Source: Prorocentrum cordatum (lineage: Eukaryota > Sar > Dinophyceae > Prorocentrales > Prorocentraceae). Taken from it: a stretch of DNA of 64,000 nt. Positions within the stretch are counted from its first letter, which is position 1; every line of letters starts with the position of its first letter. The position numbers and the translations under genes are program-made. The stretch covers positions 284,435 through 348,434 of the forward strand of contig CAUYUJ010011214.1 of the NCBI GenBank assembly GCA_963575745.1. Direction: 5' to 3'. Below, piece after piece: positions 32,827 through 43,167 of this stretch. The notes beneath the pieces were generated by a model. The model did no database searches, was not told where the DNA came from, and saw nothing but the letters and a program-made list of their open reading frames with translations.

Positions 32827-34348
32827 GAAAAACGCGCAGGTCGTGAAGCCGAGCGTCTACCCGAGCAGCCTTGTGCAGTCGTGGATAATCGCGCCGGTCA
32901 GCTTGGACAATCAGCTCGGGGCGAATGCTGAAAGTGAAGGCGTAGTGGGTGCTCTTGAAAGACGTGGCAGTACGCCACTCAATGCCCAGCGCCCGACACG
33001 CTCGATCCAATAGAGTGAAAGGTCCAAATTTGTGACGTCGTCGCTGTGCCCACAAAGAGCGCCACACACTCAGAGGTACAATGTTGGCCAGGACGACCCT
33101 GTAGAACATGCGGATAGCCGTGTAGACAGCCGCGCACGTCAAGTGCGTTCGGTGCGCGCCCGGCCCAAGCAGGTGGGTGAGGCCGCGCGATCTCCGACCC
33201 ACTCGGCCCGGCGGTACATTGCCCATCAAGGATACGGCGGCCCAAGCCGCTGCGTCCGACATCTGAGTCGTCGTGAAAGCATAGCCGCCGTCATACCAGA
33301 GCGCCGCCACGGCGTCGGCGACACCAGCGCCGCGCTGCGTCTGTGGTAAGATTTTGACGACGTCCACTCGTTTTCGAAACTGTTGCAGGCGTCTAGCAGC
33401 GACGGGCGCTGCCACTGGTGAGCCCCAAATTAGGTCAATCCCAGGATATCTGAAAGTACGCCGCAATGGAATAACTCGCAGCTTGGGACTGCCGCACTCG
33501 GGGGCGCGCGTACCTGTGGCCGTGACCACCCCGCGGGCGCACTTCGGCACGTTCAAGTCTGGGCCAATGGCACGGTCAATCTCGCGTGTGGCTGCCAGAG
33601 CGTCTGCGAGCTCTCGCCACGAATGAGCCAGAATGAACCTGTCGTCGAGGTAGGAGAAGAGCGTCGCCGTGGGCACCGCCCGCTCCACTGCCAAGTGCCA
33701 CATGATTGAAGTTAAGTTGCACAGAAAGCACGCCATAGGACAGCCCTGCGGTACGCCGACGAGGTTGTCGCCCTGCAGCACGACGTCCGTTGGTTGGTAA
33801 TCAACGAACAGAATACGGGATAGGTTCTGGTAGTTCCGCAGGACGTGCCCGCAGATGTCCAAGCCCAGGTGGTTGGTCAGCTCCAGCAGGTTGTGCAAGT
33901 CCAGCCCGTCGTAACACTTCTCGAGGTCCAGGGGCAGCACGTGAGCTGGGTCGGTCTGCGCCACGCGCGCCTGCGCCAGCTTTGCTTGCAACTCCCATAA
34001 TACGTCTGGACACGAGTGTCGAGGCACTGCTCCTGCCAAGCCGGCTGGTTTTTCCACTCCAGCAGCCATTGTATCAGATGGGCAGTATGGCGTCGCGTCC
34101 ACAATCTGTAAGTAACGGGTAAGACAGTGAGCGGCCGACGGTCGCCTGGGGGCGACTCCGGCCCTTTCGGGATCAGAGTAACCCGAGCCTGTGTCCAGGA
34201 GCCAGGCAGCCTGCCCGCGTCCGCCGCGGTCAGAACCAGGCCGAGGCGGTCCAGGGAGTCCTTGTGCAGGTTCTCCAGCCAAGCCGCAGACTGGCCCTCG
34301 ATGCCGCTCGCGCCGTCGGGCAGAAACTCCAGGATGTGTTCGGCACAC
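32807..34348 (-). pseudogene. LINE reverse transcriptase core
   Basis: Residues numbered from 34348. HVLPLDLEKCYDGLDL holds the first catalytic Asp (141). LVGVPQGCPMACFLCN (196-211) is the template-grip motif. LFSYLDDRFILA (230-241) is the catalytic YxDD with Asp235 and Asp236. Downstream SPKLRVIPLRRTFRYPGIDL and a helical thumb-like region follow. Sense begins only at about residue 108; upstream residues are shadow, since the preceding RT segments lie in the frame from 35586. The frame ends at a stop at 32807, where the true frame continues in the 32826 frame. It copies element RNA into DNA at the nicked target. Confidence 0.85.
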
Positions 34349-35745
34349 CGAGGCCCGAGCGGGCGATATGCCGGCACAGATGGCAGCAACGATAAATCGA
34401 ATCGCTGGCGCCCAAGGCGTGCAGGAGGGGCCTGGCGTTTACGAAGAAGACCAGGGTCAAGGCGAACGCGGTGAAAATCAACTCGAAGTCCTGGTAGGTG
34501 TGTAATCTGGAAGACGCCGGCGTTCCACCGCCTGGCGAGCCCCCCGCTGAGTTTCCGGGCTTGCTCGCGTGGAGACATGACCTCGGCGCCGAAGGCGGGC
34601 AGGATAGCTTCGCAGAGCGTGTCCAGCCTGTGCTTCACCCACTTGGCCGCGCCACCTCGCGTACCCACCCGTTGTCGCCAATCTTTGAGTATCATGCTGT
34701 TCGCGTCGTCGATGATGGACGTGATCATGCCCAACGTGTTGTCGGCCTCGTCGGGCCGCCCGTCGTGGAGCTGGCGCCGGAAGGTCCTCCATAGACCGTG
34801 GAGCTCTCGAGCTCGCGCCCCCGCGCGCCATCCGCCTCCGTCGGCCTGACGTAGCACGCGGGCCTCCGGAGCACCAGCCGCGTCGGCCCAGATAGCCCGC
34901 GCCTGATCGATGTCGGACGGGAGCGCGTCTGCAAACTCGTCCTTGGCAGTAGTAGTCCAGGCGTCCATGCGCATGGGCTCGGAGACGGCCCACCGGAGGC
35001 TCGCGTGAAACTCAGGAGGTAAAGCCGCTTCCACCAACACAGGGCGATGTTGTGAATACTCGACAGGATTCAAAGCTGTGGCTGCAGCCGCAAGCGCGGT
35101 AGCGAATACCGCTCCATCGATGGTGGTCTGCCGGCGGAATGTAGGCTCCGCAGGAAAAATCGCCACCCGCTCCTCCCCGGCGTAGTGGACCGGGCGCTCG
35201 TTGAAGTCGCCCACGTCGATGGTGAGACGGGCAGGCTCGGCGAGGAGGCTGGCGTTGAACCTGCTACGCTTCGAAGGGGAGCCCGAATGGGCGTGCCGGT
35301 GCCGCGCCAACACGCGCCTCTCGCCCAGCTGCAAAGCCAGTCGTTGCACGCGGAAGTCAGTGTCATTCTGAGTGGCCGCGATGGGCGCTACATTCAGGCC
35401 GTCTCGGACAATGGTGCACATACCGTGGCAACCAATGTGAACATGATACCCCAAAGTACGCAGATCAGCTCGCAAGATGTGCCGCTGTCCATTGAGAATG
35501 GCGCATTCTTGAAGAAAGCAGAGGTGAGGCAGATGCTGTGCCAAAAGCCGCAAGAGCCCGACACGCCGTTTAGAATAGCTTCCCATGTTGAATGTGAGAA
35601 GCTTGAGGTCGTTCTTGACCTCAGCAATTGGAGTCGCCCACGCCGCATGCTGGCCAGCAGAGCGCGACGCCCGCGAAGGCGCTGGCGGCTGTGCTCGCGC
35701 ATCTGGGTCGTAGCCGAGGTCAGGGCATCCCGTGCTCGAGCGGCC
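33877..35745 (-). pseudogene. LINE APE-type endonuclease and N-terminal RT
   Basis: The open frame (ATG at 35586, but open further upstream with LKLLTFN just before it) begins an exonuclease-endonuclease-phosphatase fold: LCFLQECAI (Glu27), TIDVGDFNERP (Asp126, Asn129), IDGAVFA (156-162) and SQHRPV (178-183, Gln replacing the usual Asp). The stretch around residues 88-110 looks disturbed. A connector follows, then an RT entry motif ARVTLIPKGPESPPGDRRPL and WTRRHTAHLIQWLLEW. Sense leaves this frame near 34010 and continues in the 34348 frame, so one frameshift separates the RT halves. The Asp-to-Gln change in the last motif may by itself impair nicking. Confidence 0.82.
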
Positions 35746-36907
35746 CGGGCAGCCTGAGACAGAGGTGTGGCTTCAGCCAAGGCCGCCTCCGACGCTCCAC
35801 AACATATGAGACAGTGATCCCCGGCAGTGGGGAGGAGGGAGGAGAGCCGTTTGGCGGTGTATTCGCATGCAGAAACTCCACGCCCTCGTCCGTGACGACG
35901 GGCTTGCACGCCCAGGCCGGCAGCGCCTCGGCGGCGATGCGAACACGCTCGATGTAGTCCTTGCGTCTCGTGGCCGCGCGGCGGCCCACGAAATCAGCAG
36001 AATGGAGGCGCCGGAACTTGTTCCCATGAGTTCCGGACCCCGAGGGCCGCCCGGCTGCTAAAATGTCGCGCCCAGGCTGGCCGTGACTTAATAGATGGGC
36101 CCGCCGTGTGTATTCTCCACTTGTAAACTCAGCTGGAAGACGAAAATCACATAGTGGACACGCCCAGTTAGCCCAGGCGTTGCCAAAGGTCTGCGCGCCG
36201 AGGTCCGAAGCCCGTGCTGCAGCAGTGGCGAGGGCAGCCGTGCGGCGGGCGCGCGGGTTATACAGCAGCATGTTGATCAGGGCCGTGCTGCGCTCCTCAG
36301 CCGAGGGAGGGCTTGCGCAGCTCAGGCACGCAGCATTTTGGCAAAACCTGGCAGGTGTAGACATCGAAATCGGTCTCGAAGCACTCCGCGAACAGCGTGT
36401 GCACCGGATACCGTGGGGGTATAGTTCAGGAGAACAAAGCCACGGAATTGCAGCGGCGGCGGCTCGGAAACGGGCGGCGCTCTGCACTGCGGCGGGGGGC
36501 CACTCGCGCTCCACCAGGGGTTCCGCGGCACGTTTCTTCCAGGGCCTGGTGGCCTTGATCCGCTGGGCCTCCCGGAATGTGGGTCGCCTCATCTGGGCTG
36601 GCTGCGGGGGCGCGGCTGCGGCAACGGCGGGCTTCCTCCGAGGCTGCGGGGGTGCGGCTGCGGCAGCGGCAGGCTTCCGCCGAAGCTGCGGGGGCGCGGC
36701 TGCGGCAGCGTTGAGGCGGACGCGCTGCCGGGCGAAGGCAACAGCGGCCTGCTTGGACAGCGAGGGTGGCACGGCCGGGGCTCCGGGCCCAGGCCGCAGC
36801 GCCCGGTGAGGCGCCATCGAAGACGGAGCTCGCAAAGTACGACTCGGTGACGTAGCCGGCACCACACCTGCGGGTAGAAAGGATTGCCCAGCACCTGCAG
36901 GTGGCAC
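35720..36907 (-). pseudogene. LINE linker region with C2H2-type and Cys-rich motifs
   Basis: 395 codons in the same register as the OTU frame upstream, separated from it by a TAA (36914-36916) after a GGA run. It starts with a Ser-Arg-Thr-Leu-Arg-Ala repeat unit shared with the preceding ORF. Next are three Ala/Pro/Arg units (AAAAPPQLRRKP, AAAAPPQPRRKP, AAAAPPQPAQ; residues 67-105). A Cys cluster CTRC...FCQNAACLSC (169-197) follows, then WACPLCDF...RRAHLLSHG (CX2CX17HX3H, residues 250-275). Zinc fingers in LINE proteins usually bind nucleic acid. The function of the linker is inferred only. Confidence 0.7.
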
Positions 36908-36913
36908 CAGATG

Positions 36914-39829
36914 TTATCCTCCTCCTCCTCCCTGTCGTCGTCGCCCCCCCCCACGTCCTCCCAAATTCCCGGCAGGCCCACGAAAGGCGAGTGAGGCAGC
37001 ACGCGGCCCGGTAGACGAAGGAGACGGCATACCAGCTGTCGAAGGGGCGCGCAAGGTGCGACTTGTCGACGAAGCCCGCCCAGCACCAGAAGCTGCGCTG
37101 GCCGCCGCCAAGGTCTGGGCCGGGGACGAGTGCCTGGAAGCCGCCAGCGTCCTGGCCGAAGGAGCACCTGTGGAACGATGCGTCCCTCCATGGTCAGACC
37201 CGGCACCTGCCGAGTCCACCCCGGCACCCCTCTTCAGCGCCCTGGCCGAGGAAGAAGGACTGGCTCGCAAGGTGCGCGCTGGGGAAGAAGCGCGAAACGT
37301 AGATGCAGATAAACGGCCACCGCCCTTCAATTTCCAGCCCCGCGCACTGGCTATCTGGTGGAGGCCCAACTTGTAGTAGTCGGCCACGTCGTGAATATGC
37401 TGACGACGTGCATCTGAATGGGTGGGGTCGGTGCTCGGGCTCAAGGGCTCGTAGTGCCTGTTGCGGTTCAAGAACCACACAGTATTTTTTCCTTTACCAA
37501 TGATGACGGTGGACTCGTTGGGCCTCACGACAACAATCTGGAGGTTCCATTTGTCCGCGGCTGCCAACAGCTCCAATTCGCCAGCCCATGCTGTCTTATC
37601 ACGCATGAGTTTTAAATACTCGGTCCAAGATGAACAAGGGGCCCCCTTAGGGGTCATGCGGTCCCAGAAGGGCTCGAACTGCAAGCTCTTCTTGGTGAGG
37701 TGGGCGATGGTCTGCGCCCGCAGGGCGGCCGGGCAGTGCGTCTCCTTGGCTGCGAGCTTGAACCACCAGCCGAGGGTGTGGAAAGCGCATGCGCCATCCG
37801 CGGGCACGCTCTTGACCGTGAGGCCGAGCGCGGTGAAGACCTCCTCCTTGGGGGACCCCCCGCCTGCCGCCAGCGCAACAGTCCCATCAGGGCCACGCTG
37901 TCGCTTCGCCTCGGGGACCTCCTTGGTCGCCAGGTCAGACTGGTTGACCTTCGCAGATGTGTCCGCCGCAGGCTTGGGAGCGTCCCAGCGCAGACCACTG
38001 TCTCGAAGGTTGCGGAAAGCAGGCGCTCTTTGGGCAGGGCGAAACGGCTCGAAGTCCACGAACACCGCCTCGCCACTAGCAGTCGTCTCGACCGTCGTCG
38101 CGATGTTCGCGCCTCCGGGGTTGACGCCGCGGAAGATGAACGTGGCTGTCCGGTTAGCAACCCGACGCCGTACAGACGACAACTCAATATCTGGCCATCC
38201 GCAGTTCTTCAGCCACGCAGCGAATTGAGGAATTGACAAAACCTTCGGTAGTCCAGAAACCTTCCAAGACGTGGCCTCCCGGCCACTTGTTCTGCGAAGG
38301 CCCACCGAGCCCGCGTTGGAGAAGGCCAAGCCGCGGCACGGCGACTCCTTCTCGGCTTCGGCGCGGGCACGGTTGAGGAAGGCCACGCCTGACTCGCCAT
38401 CCAGCCGCTTGATCCATTGCGCGCTGCCGAAGGTAGGCGTGGCAGTGGGATCCTCCGGGAGCAGCCGCGTAAGCATGCCGGCGACTCCACTGGCTGCGTC
38501 GATGGTTTCCGCGTGCGCGGCGCCCACGCGGATGTTCACCGAGATGATGCTGCCGTCCTCGGACTTCCGTGGGCCGAAGATGTCCGCGATCTCGTCGGTC
38601 GGCGCCCGCAGGTTGGCAAGCCAGAGCTTCGCAGCAGCTTTGATGTTCTTGGAGCGCTCTTACCATTCCTTGTCAGGAAGCAGAGACCTGAAGCAGGCGA
38701 GGCGCACCGCGCGTGTCGGCTTGGCCGCTGGTAGTGGCTGACCCGTCTGAGCCCCCCACTTGAGGACGTCCGCGCCCTTGCCCAGCTGCAGAAGATAGAG
38801 AGGAACAACATTGGGCCTGCCCTTGGCACCGAGCGCAGGTGCTCGAAGGGGCACGGCACCATCGGCAGGACGATCCAAAAACACTGAAATAGTAGCGTCC
38901 TGCGGGAGGGTGTGGTTGGCCAGGCCATCGGGTGGTTTGTGAACGATGCCGTAAACCAAGTGTTCGTTGGCCTGGATCCCGAAGAGCGAGTTGACCCCGT
39001 CCTCGGCGAGCTTCCCGTGCCAGTGCTCAGGACGCAGCGTCGTTGGTGAAAACCTCGGCGGCGAGGTCCGCGTCGGCGGAGGCGCCGAGGAAGGCGCGGC
39101 CAACAGATGCTCTGCTGGTTGCTGTGCTTTCGGCGGCTTGGCAGACGCCTTCGGCTTAGCAGCGGCCTTCGGCTTGGCAGCCGACTTCGTCGTAGGTGCA
39201 GCAGTAGCCTTGGCGGGTTTCTTGTCGAGCTTGCCCTCCGAAGCTGCGGTGATGAGGCGCCGGAGCTTGGCCGCCAAGACGTTGGCCGTGTCCTCCTTCT
39301 TGGTCCGCTCCACGACGCGATTCAGGGCTCCGACCAGCCCCTCAGCGTCCTTCACCTGTCGTTCAGATCGCCGGCGCTTGATTTTCGAGCGTCGGGGGCC
39401 CGAGGATTGCGGCGCCCCTGCCTTGCGAGCTGGGGGCCCGGCGGCCGGGTCCGAGAACTTCGACTGGAGCTCCTGCAGGGCAGCCAAGAGGGCGTCGTCG
39501 CGCCTACCTCCTCCACGGAGCTGGGAGCCCAGCGGACCGGGCTGCCTGAGGGGCCGGCCTTGCTGACTGGCAGGGCGCGCGTCGGCGCGGGAATCGCTGC
39601 GCGGGACATGTCGAAAATGCCGCCAAAGAATTTGCCCTGGATAAGGAGCTACAGCCCCAAAATGCAGTAAGAGACGTCCCAGATGAAGAAAAATCCCATC
39701 CCGCGTGAAAGCAAATACCCAGAGCCTAGGATGCTGCACAGGGACGCGACAAGGATGAGGCAGAACATCGCCCCTGCGAAGGAGAAGTCGACCCGGATGA
39801 AGGTCCACATCGCCCAGATGAAGGAGCAC
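36914..39829 (-). pseudogene. LINE ORF1-like protein with OTU cysteine-protease-like domain, one in-frame stop
   Basis: The frame is continuous from 39829 to 36914 except for TAA at 38660-38662 (SLLPDKEW before, ERSKNIKAAA after). The N-terminal part is Lys/Ala-rich (AKPKAAAKPKASAK near 39150). After the stop, residues numbered from 38539: an RRM-like stretch SWKVSGLPKVLSIPQFAAWL (91-110) and RTATFIFRGVNPGG. Then comes an OTU domain at about 238-368: VPADGACAFHTLGWWF (Asp248, Cys251), AWAGELELLAAADKWNLQIV (318-337) and NRHYEPL (His362), which gives a full catalytic triad. The C-terminal tail repeats SPARTLRAS-like units. OTU folds cleave ubiquitin-like chains or act as element proteases; which one applies here is unknown. 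Confidence 0.8.
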
Positions 39830-39986
39830 ACCACCAGGGGCACATCGCCCAGGTGACCGCAGTGACGTGCCGCATGCAGCACGTGCCGAAAGATAGGAAG
39901 ACCTGCAGAATACAGAACAGCATGGTCTGCATCATCGCCTGCTGCGTGGTCGTCGTGGCCGTAACGGTCTGGGCGCGCGGGCCCAA
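39649..39986 (-). pseudogene. Second LINE membrane-protein region (multi-TM, frameshifted)
   Basis: The frame from 39986 begins MGPRAQTVTATTTT and has a hydrophobic helix TMLFCILQVFLSFGTCC (about 39930-39870). Near 39845 sense appears to move to the frame ending at 39649, which has three further hydrophobic segments (VVCSFIWAMWTF; AMFCLILVASLCSILGSGY; GMGFFFIWDVSYCIL). Read together this would be a small protein of about four transmembrane helices just upstream of the ORF1-like frame. The join is inferred and no family was recognised. Confidence 0.45.
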
Positions 39987-40585
39987 CCCCGTTCAGCCGG
40001 AGGTATTGCTCCTGCCCCAAGCGCAGGCGCGAGGTAGCATGAGTCAGATGGTGGCATCCCCGGCGCAGCGCGCACCGGAGAGGACGGCGGAGCCGCCTCC
40101 AGCGCCACAGAAGGCCAGCGCCGGGAAGCACAAGAGGAATGAATCGTCGAAGAATGCCTCGCCCTCGAAGCCCCCGACAATATCCGACAGTCTCCGTGAT
40201 CACCTCGCCTTCGAGGGCCACGGCAGCGTACAGGTCCTGCACGCAGAGCGCTGGACACAGTCCGCCTCGAACCAAGCAGAACCAGTTGAAATGATGATGA
40301 ATCGTATTGTGGGGCAGGCTTACGTCGATGACTGCTGCGCCAAACCTGCCACATGCGCACGAGCCCCAGGCACATAGCAAGTATTCCAAAAAGAACTAGG
40401 TCGTGAAACATATAACCCAACAAACCTCCCCCCAAGAATGATGAGCTCCTTGTGAATGTACAAGATGAGAGACCCTTGCCGACCGTGGAGTTGTAGCATT
40501 CTGAGGTCACGTTGAGGCCCGTCTTGACGCCGTCGGCACAGGGCAACAGCATCAGGAAGATCAGAACGGCCCAGCTCACGCTCAT
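39932..40585 (-). CDS. First LINE ORF: signal-peptide, glycosylation-site and TM protein
   Basis: ATG at 40585, only 115 bases from the element's 5' end, opens a 217-codon frame. Residues 1-19 (MSVSWAVLIFLMLLPCADG) look like a signal peptide. A short ectodomain has two Asn-X-Ser/Thr sites (Asn25, Asn32) and two Cys (30, 42). Residues about 53-78 form a transmembrane helix (GGGLLGYMFHDLVLFGILAM) followed by a basic tail (RSSHRRKP). After about residue 100 the sequence is Arg/Ala/Pro-rich and may be out of frame. No family recognised. It resembles a small type I membrane glycoprotein, which is unusual for a LINE. Confidence 0.55.
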   Translation of the reverse strand: MSVSWAVLIFLMLLPCADGVKTGLNVTSECYNSTVGKGLSSCTFTRSSSFLGGGLLGYMFHDLVLFGILAMCLGLVRMWQVWRSSHRRKPAPQYDSSSFQLVLLGSRRTVSSALRAGPVRCRGPRRRGDHGDCRILSGASRARHSSTIHSSCASRRWPSVALEAAPPSSPVRAAPGMPPSDSCYLAPALGAGAIPPAERGWARAPRPLRPRRPRSRR

Positions 40586-40700
40586 GCTGGCAGTTCCTGT
40601 CGTCGCAGCACTTCGCCGAGACCAGCCCTCAGTTGAAGGTGGCTTCGCCCCGTTATCCACGCGCGTCCTCGATCGAGGCGCGGACGCAGCTGCTTGTGGT

Positions 40701-41310
40701 GAAGTTCGAGGATGTCTCAGGCGGGCTCCCAGGGTCCCAGGAAGGATATGTAACATGTGGTCTTCTGGGCCCCCAGGCTGGACCACCTCTTGCGCGTCAT
40801 CTGGGAGCTCAGAGTTGTGAGTATGTCTTGTGCGAAACAGGCCGGACCACCTTGCGCACGGCATCTCAGAGTTCAGAGTTGCGAGAATGTCTCAGGCGAG
40901 ACGGGCCGGACCACCTCGCGCAGGGCATCTCAGAGCTCAGATGTTCGAGGATGTCCCAGGCGAAACAGGCCAGACCACCTCTCGCGCGGCATCTCCGAGG
41001 TTAGAGTCTCGAGGATGTCTCAGGCGAAACGGGCCGGACCACCTCGCGCAAGGCATCTCAGAGGTCAGAGTTTCGAGGATGTCTCAGGCGAAACGGCCCG
41101 GACAACCTCTCGCACGGCACCTTGGGGCTCAGAGTTTCGAGGATGTCTCAAGCGAAACGGCCCGGACCACCTCTCGCGCGGCGTCCAGGAGCGCAACTTT
41201 TCGAGGATGTCTCAGGCGAAACGGCCAATCCCGGCCAACTCAGAAACGAGAGTTGTGAGGATGTCTCAAGCGAAACGTCCCAGACCAAATTTTTGTGAGG
41301 ATGTCTCTGC
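40701..41310 (+). repeat. 64-bp satellite array
   Basis: GCATCTC-type unit starts fall at 40797, 40861, 40925, 40989, 41053, 41117 and 41181, exactly 64 bases apart. Each unit carries GAGGATGTCTCAGGCGAAAC and GGCCGGACCACCTC. The first copy (40701-40790) is disturbed by about 50 extra bases and the last units decay. The period is not a multiple of three, so ORFs rotate frame and are not genes. Confidence 0.95.
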
Positions 41311-41339
41311 TCCGACTTCTTTCGGCCGGAGTTAATTTC

Positions 41340-41720
41340 TATCACAACAGCACCCCGTTCAGCAAGCTGTTTGGGGAAAAACACCGGGTTTCGCAACACT
41401 GATTTCCAAACAAAGCTTACGCGCGCGTTTTCGCGAAATCTGAAGAAAACCATAGGTTTTCCAATGTTTTCGAAACCTACTACCAAACGGGCTCCCCGCG
41501 CGCGCATGTCGACATCTGTCGAACGCCCTTGCGTGCGTGCCGTCGCGAGAGTCCTCTGCAAAAAAATGAGACGAAGTGCAGATGCGCGGGTCGTCGCGCG
41601 CGCATGCCGATATCCTTCAAAAACCATCGGTTCGGAAGGATTCAAAGATCGTGTGTCCAACAAACCTACAAAACACAAGGTTTCGCAACACCGATGTTCA
41701 ACAAAAGCGTGCGCGCGGGC
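41340..41720 (+). repeat. Copy of the 54-61 kb array unit (left outlier)
   Basis: Contains GGTTTCGCAACACTGATTTC, a GCGCGCATGTCGACATCTG box (near 41503), the CGCGGGTCGTCGCGCGCGCATGCCG hairpin box (near 41586) and GGTTTCGCAACACCGATGTTC, the same landmarks as the downstream array. Confidence 0.85.
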
Positions 41721-41766
41721 GCTCTTGTGTCGTCGTAGTCGTCGTCGTCGCCGTCCTCCCTCCTCC

Positions 41767-41807
<41 letters not shown>

Positions 41808-41902
41808 TCTCTGTCTTTCCTCGTCGTCGTCGTCGTCGTCCTCTTTGGCGTCGTGGTCTTTTCCGTCGTCGTTGTCGCCGTTGTCGTCCTTCCTCCTCCT
41901 CC

Positions 41903-41941
<39 letters not shown>

Positions 41942-41980
41942 CGTCGTCGGCGTCTCGTCGTCGTCCCTCATATTTCGTCG

Positions 41981-42030
<50 letters not shown>

Positions 42031-42340
42031 TTCCCTCCTCCCTCGTCGTTGTCGTCGTCGGCGTCGCCGTTCTCCCTCCTTCTTCGTCGTTCGCGTCGTC
42101 ACCTTCCTCCCTCCTCCCTCGTCGTTGTTGTCGTTGTCGCCGTTGTCATCCTCCCTCCTCCCTCGTCGTCGTCGTCTTCGTTGGCGACGTCGTCGTCGTC
42201 GCCGTCGTCGTCGGCGTTGGCGTCGGCGTCGTCGTTTTCGTCGTCGTCGACGTCGGCATCGTCGTCGTCCGCGCCGTCGTCGTCGTCGTCGTTGTCGTCG
42301 TCGGCGTCGTCGCCGTCGTCGTCATCGTCGTCGTCGGCGT

Positions 42341-42375
<35 letters not shown>

Positions 42376-42520
42376 TCGTCGTCGTCGGCGTCGGCCTCGT
42401 CGTCGTCGTCGTCGTCGTCGTCGTTGGTGTCGTCGTCGTCGTCGTCGTTGTCGTCGTCGTCGTCGGAGACGTCGTCGGTATCGTCGTAGTCGTTGTCGTC
42501 GGTGTTGTCGTAGTCGGTCT
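41720..42520 (+). repeat. CGT trinucleotide microsatellite
   Basis: About 800 bases of CGT/CGTCGC/CTCCTCC runs. Ser/Val/Arg-run plus-strand ORFs and Thr/Asp-run minus-strand ORFs are artefacts. It ends at the array landmark GCAAACCAAGTTGCGGGT (42532-42549). Confidence 0.95.
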
Positions 42521-42789
42521 TAAGAGGTTTTGCAAACCAAGTTGCGGGTCGGTGGGTGGGATGTTTGCAAGAGCATGTATGTGTCAAATCATGGGTAAAA
42601 ATCAGTTCTCCTTTCTCAAAAGAGAATAGACTCTACCCCCCCAGCGTTATCGCCCCCCCTGTCGGGTATGTAAGTCGCATATAATTCTGACCACATGTCC
42701 ATCCTGAATATGAAATCACAATGTCCCAGGCCAACCGGTATCCCCCCCCCAGAGGTTCCTTGGTACAAAACAGTGTGCGGTGACATTTT

Positions 42790-42965
42790 CAGGAAGTGTC
42801 CGGTTCGGGCCGGTTCGGGCCGGTTCGGCGGCGGACCGGTTCGGTTGCAGCGGTTCGATTTCGGCGCCGGTCCGGTTTTGGTCGGTCCGGTTTTGCCAGT
42901 CCGGGTCGGTTATGCCGGTTCGGTTCGGCGGTCGCGGGACGGTCCGGTTTTGGGGGGGCCGGTTT
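42790..42965 (+). repeat. GGTTCGG minisatellite
   Basis: CCGGTTCGGGCCGGTTCGGG-type units of 7-10 bases. The same family lies on the other side of Copia-2 at about 53905-54060. Confidence 0.9.
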
Positions 42966-42969
42966 TGGG

Positions 42970-43091
42970 CCGGAGGAGGAGAAGGAGGAGGAGGAGTGAG
43001 GAGGAGGAGGAGGAGGAGGAGGAGGAGGAGGAGGAGGAGGAGGAGGAGGAGGAGGAGGAGGTTTAGGAGAGGTGCGAGGTGCCTCGCTGCA

Positions 43092-43167
<76 letters not shown>

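Larger units (their letters stand above)
31579..40700 (-). mobile_element. LINE (non-LTR retrotransposon) with membrane ORFs, OTU, APE, RT and RNase H
   Basis: 9.12 kb on the minus strand between 17-bp duplications in a 64-bp satellite. Order from the 5' end (40700): short leader; signal-peptide/TM ORF (ATG at 40585); a second multi-TM reading region (39986-39649); a long ORF1-like frame with an RNA-binding-like region and OTU domain; a Pro/Ala/Ser-rich linker with zinc fingers; APE endonuclease; reverse transcriptase; CX2CX8HX4C zinc motif; RNase H. The 3' end has no poly(A) tail. Breaks: in-frame TAA at 38660-38662 and 36914-36916, and frameshifts near 35720-35745, 34010, 32820, 32300 and 31735. 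Probably inactive, but most domains are still readable. Confidence 0.88.

Noticed and set aside
41371-42489. 372-codon Ser/Val/Arg-run ORF
   Set aside because: CGT microsatellite translation.
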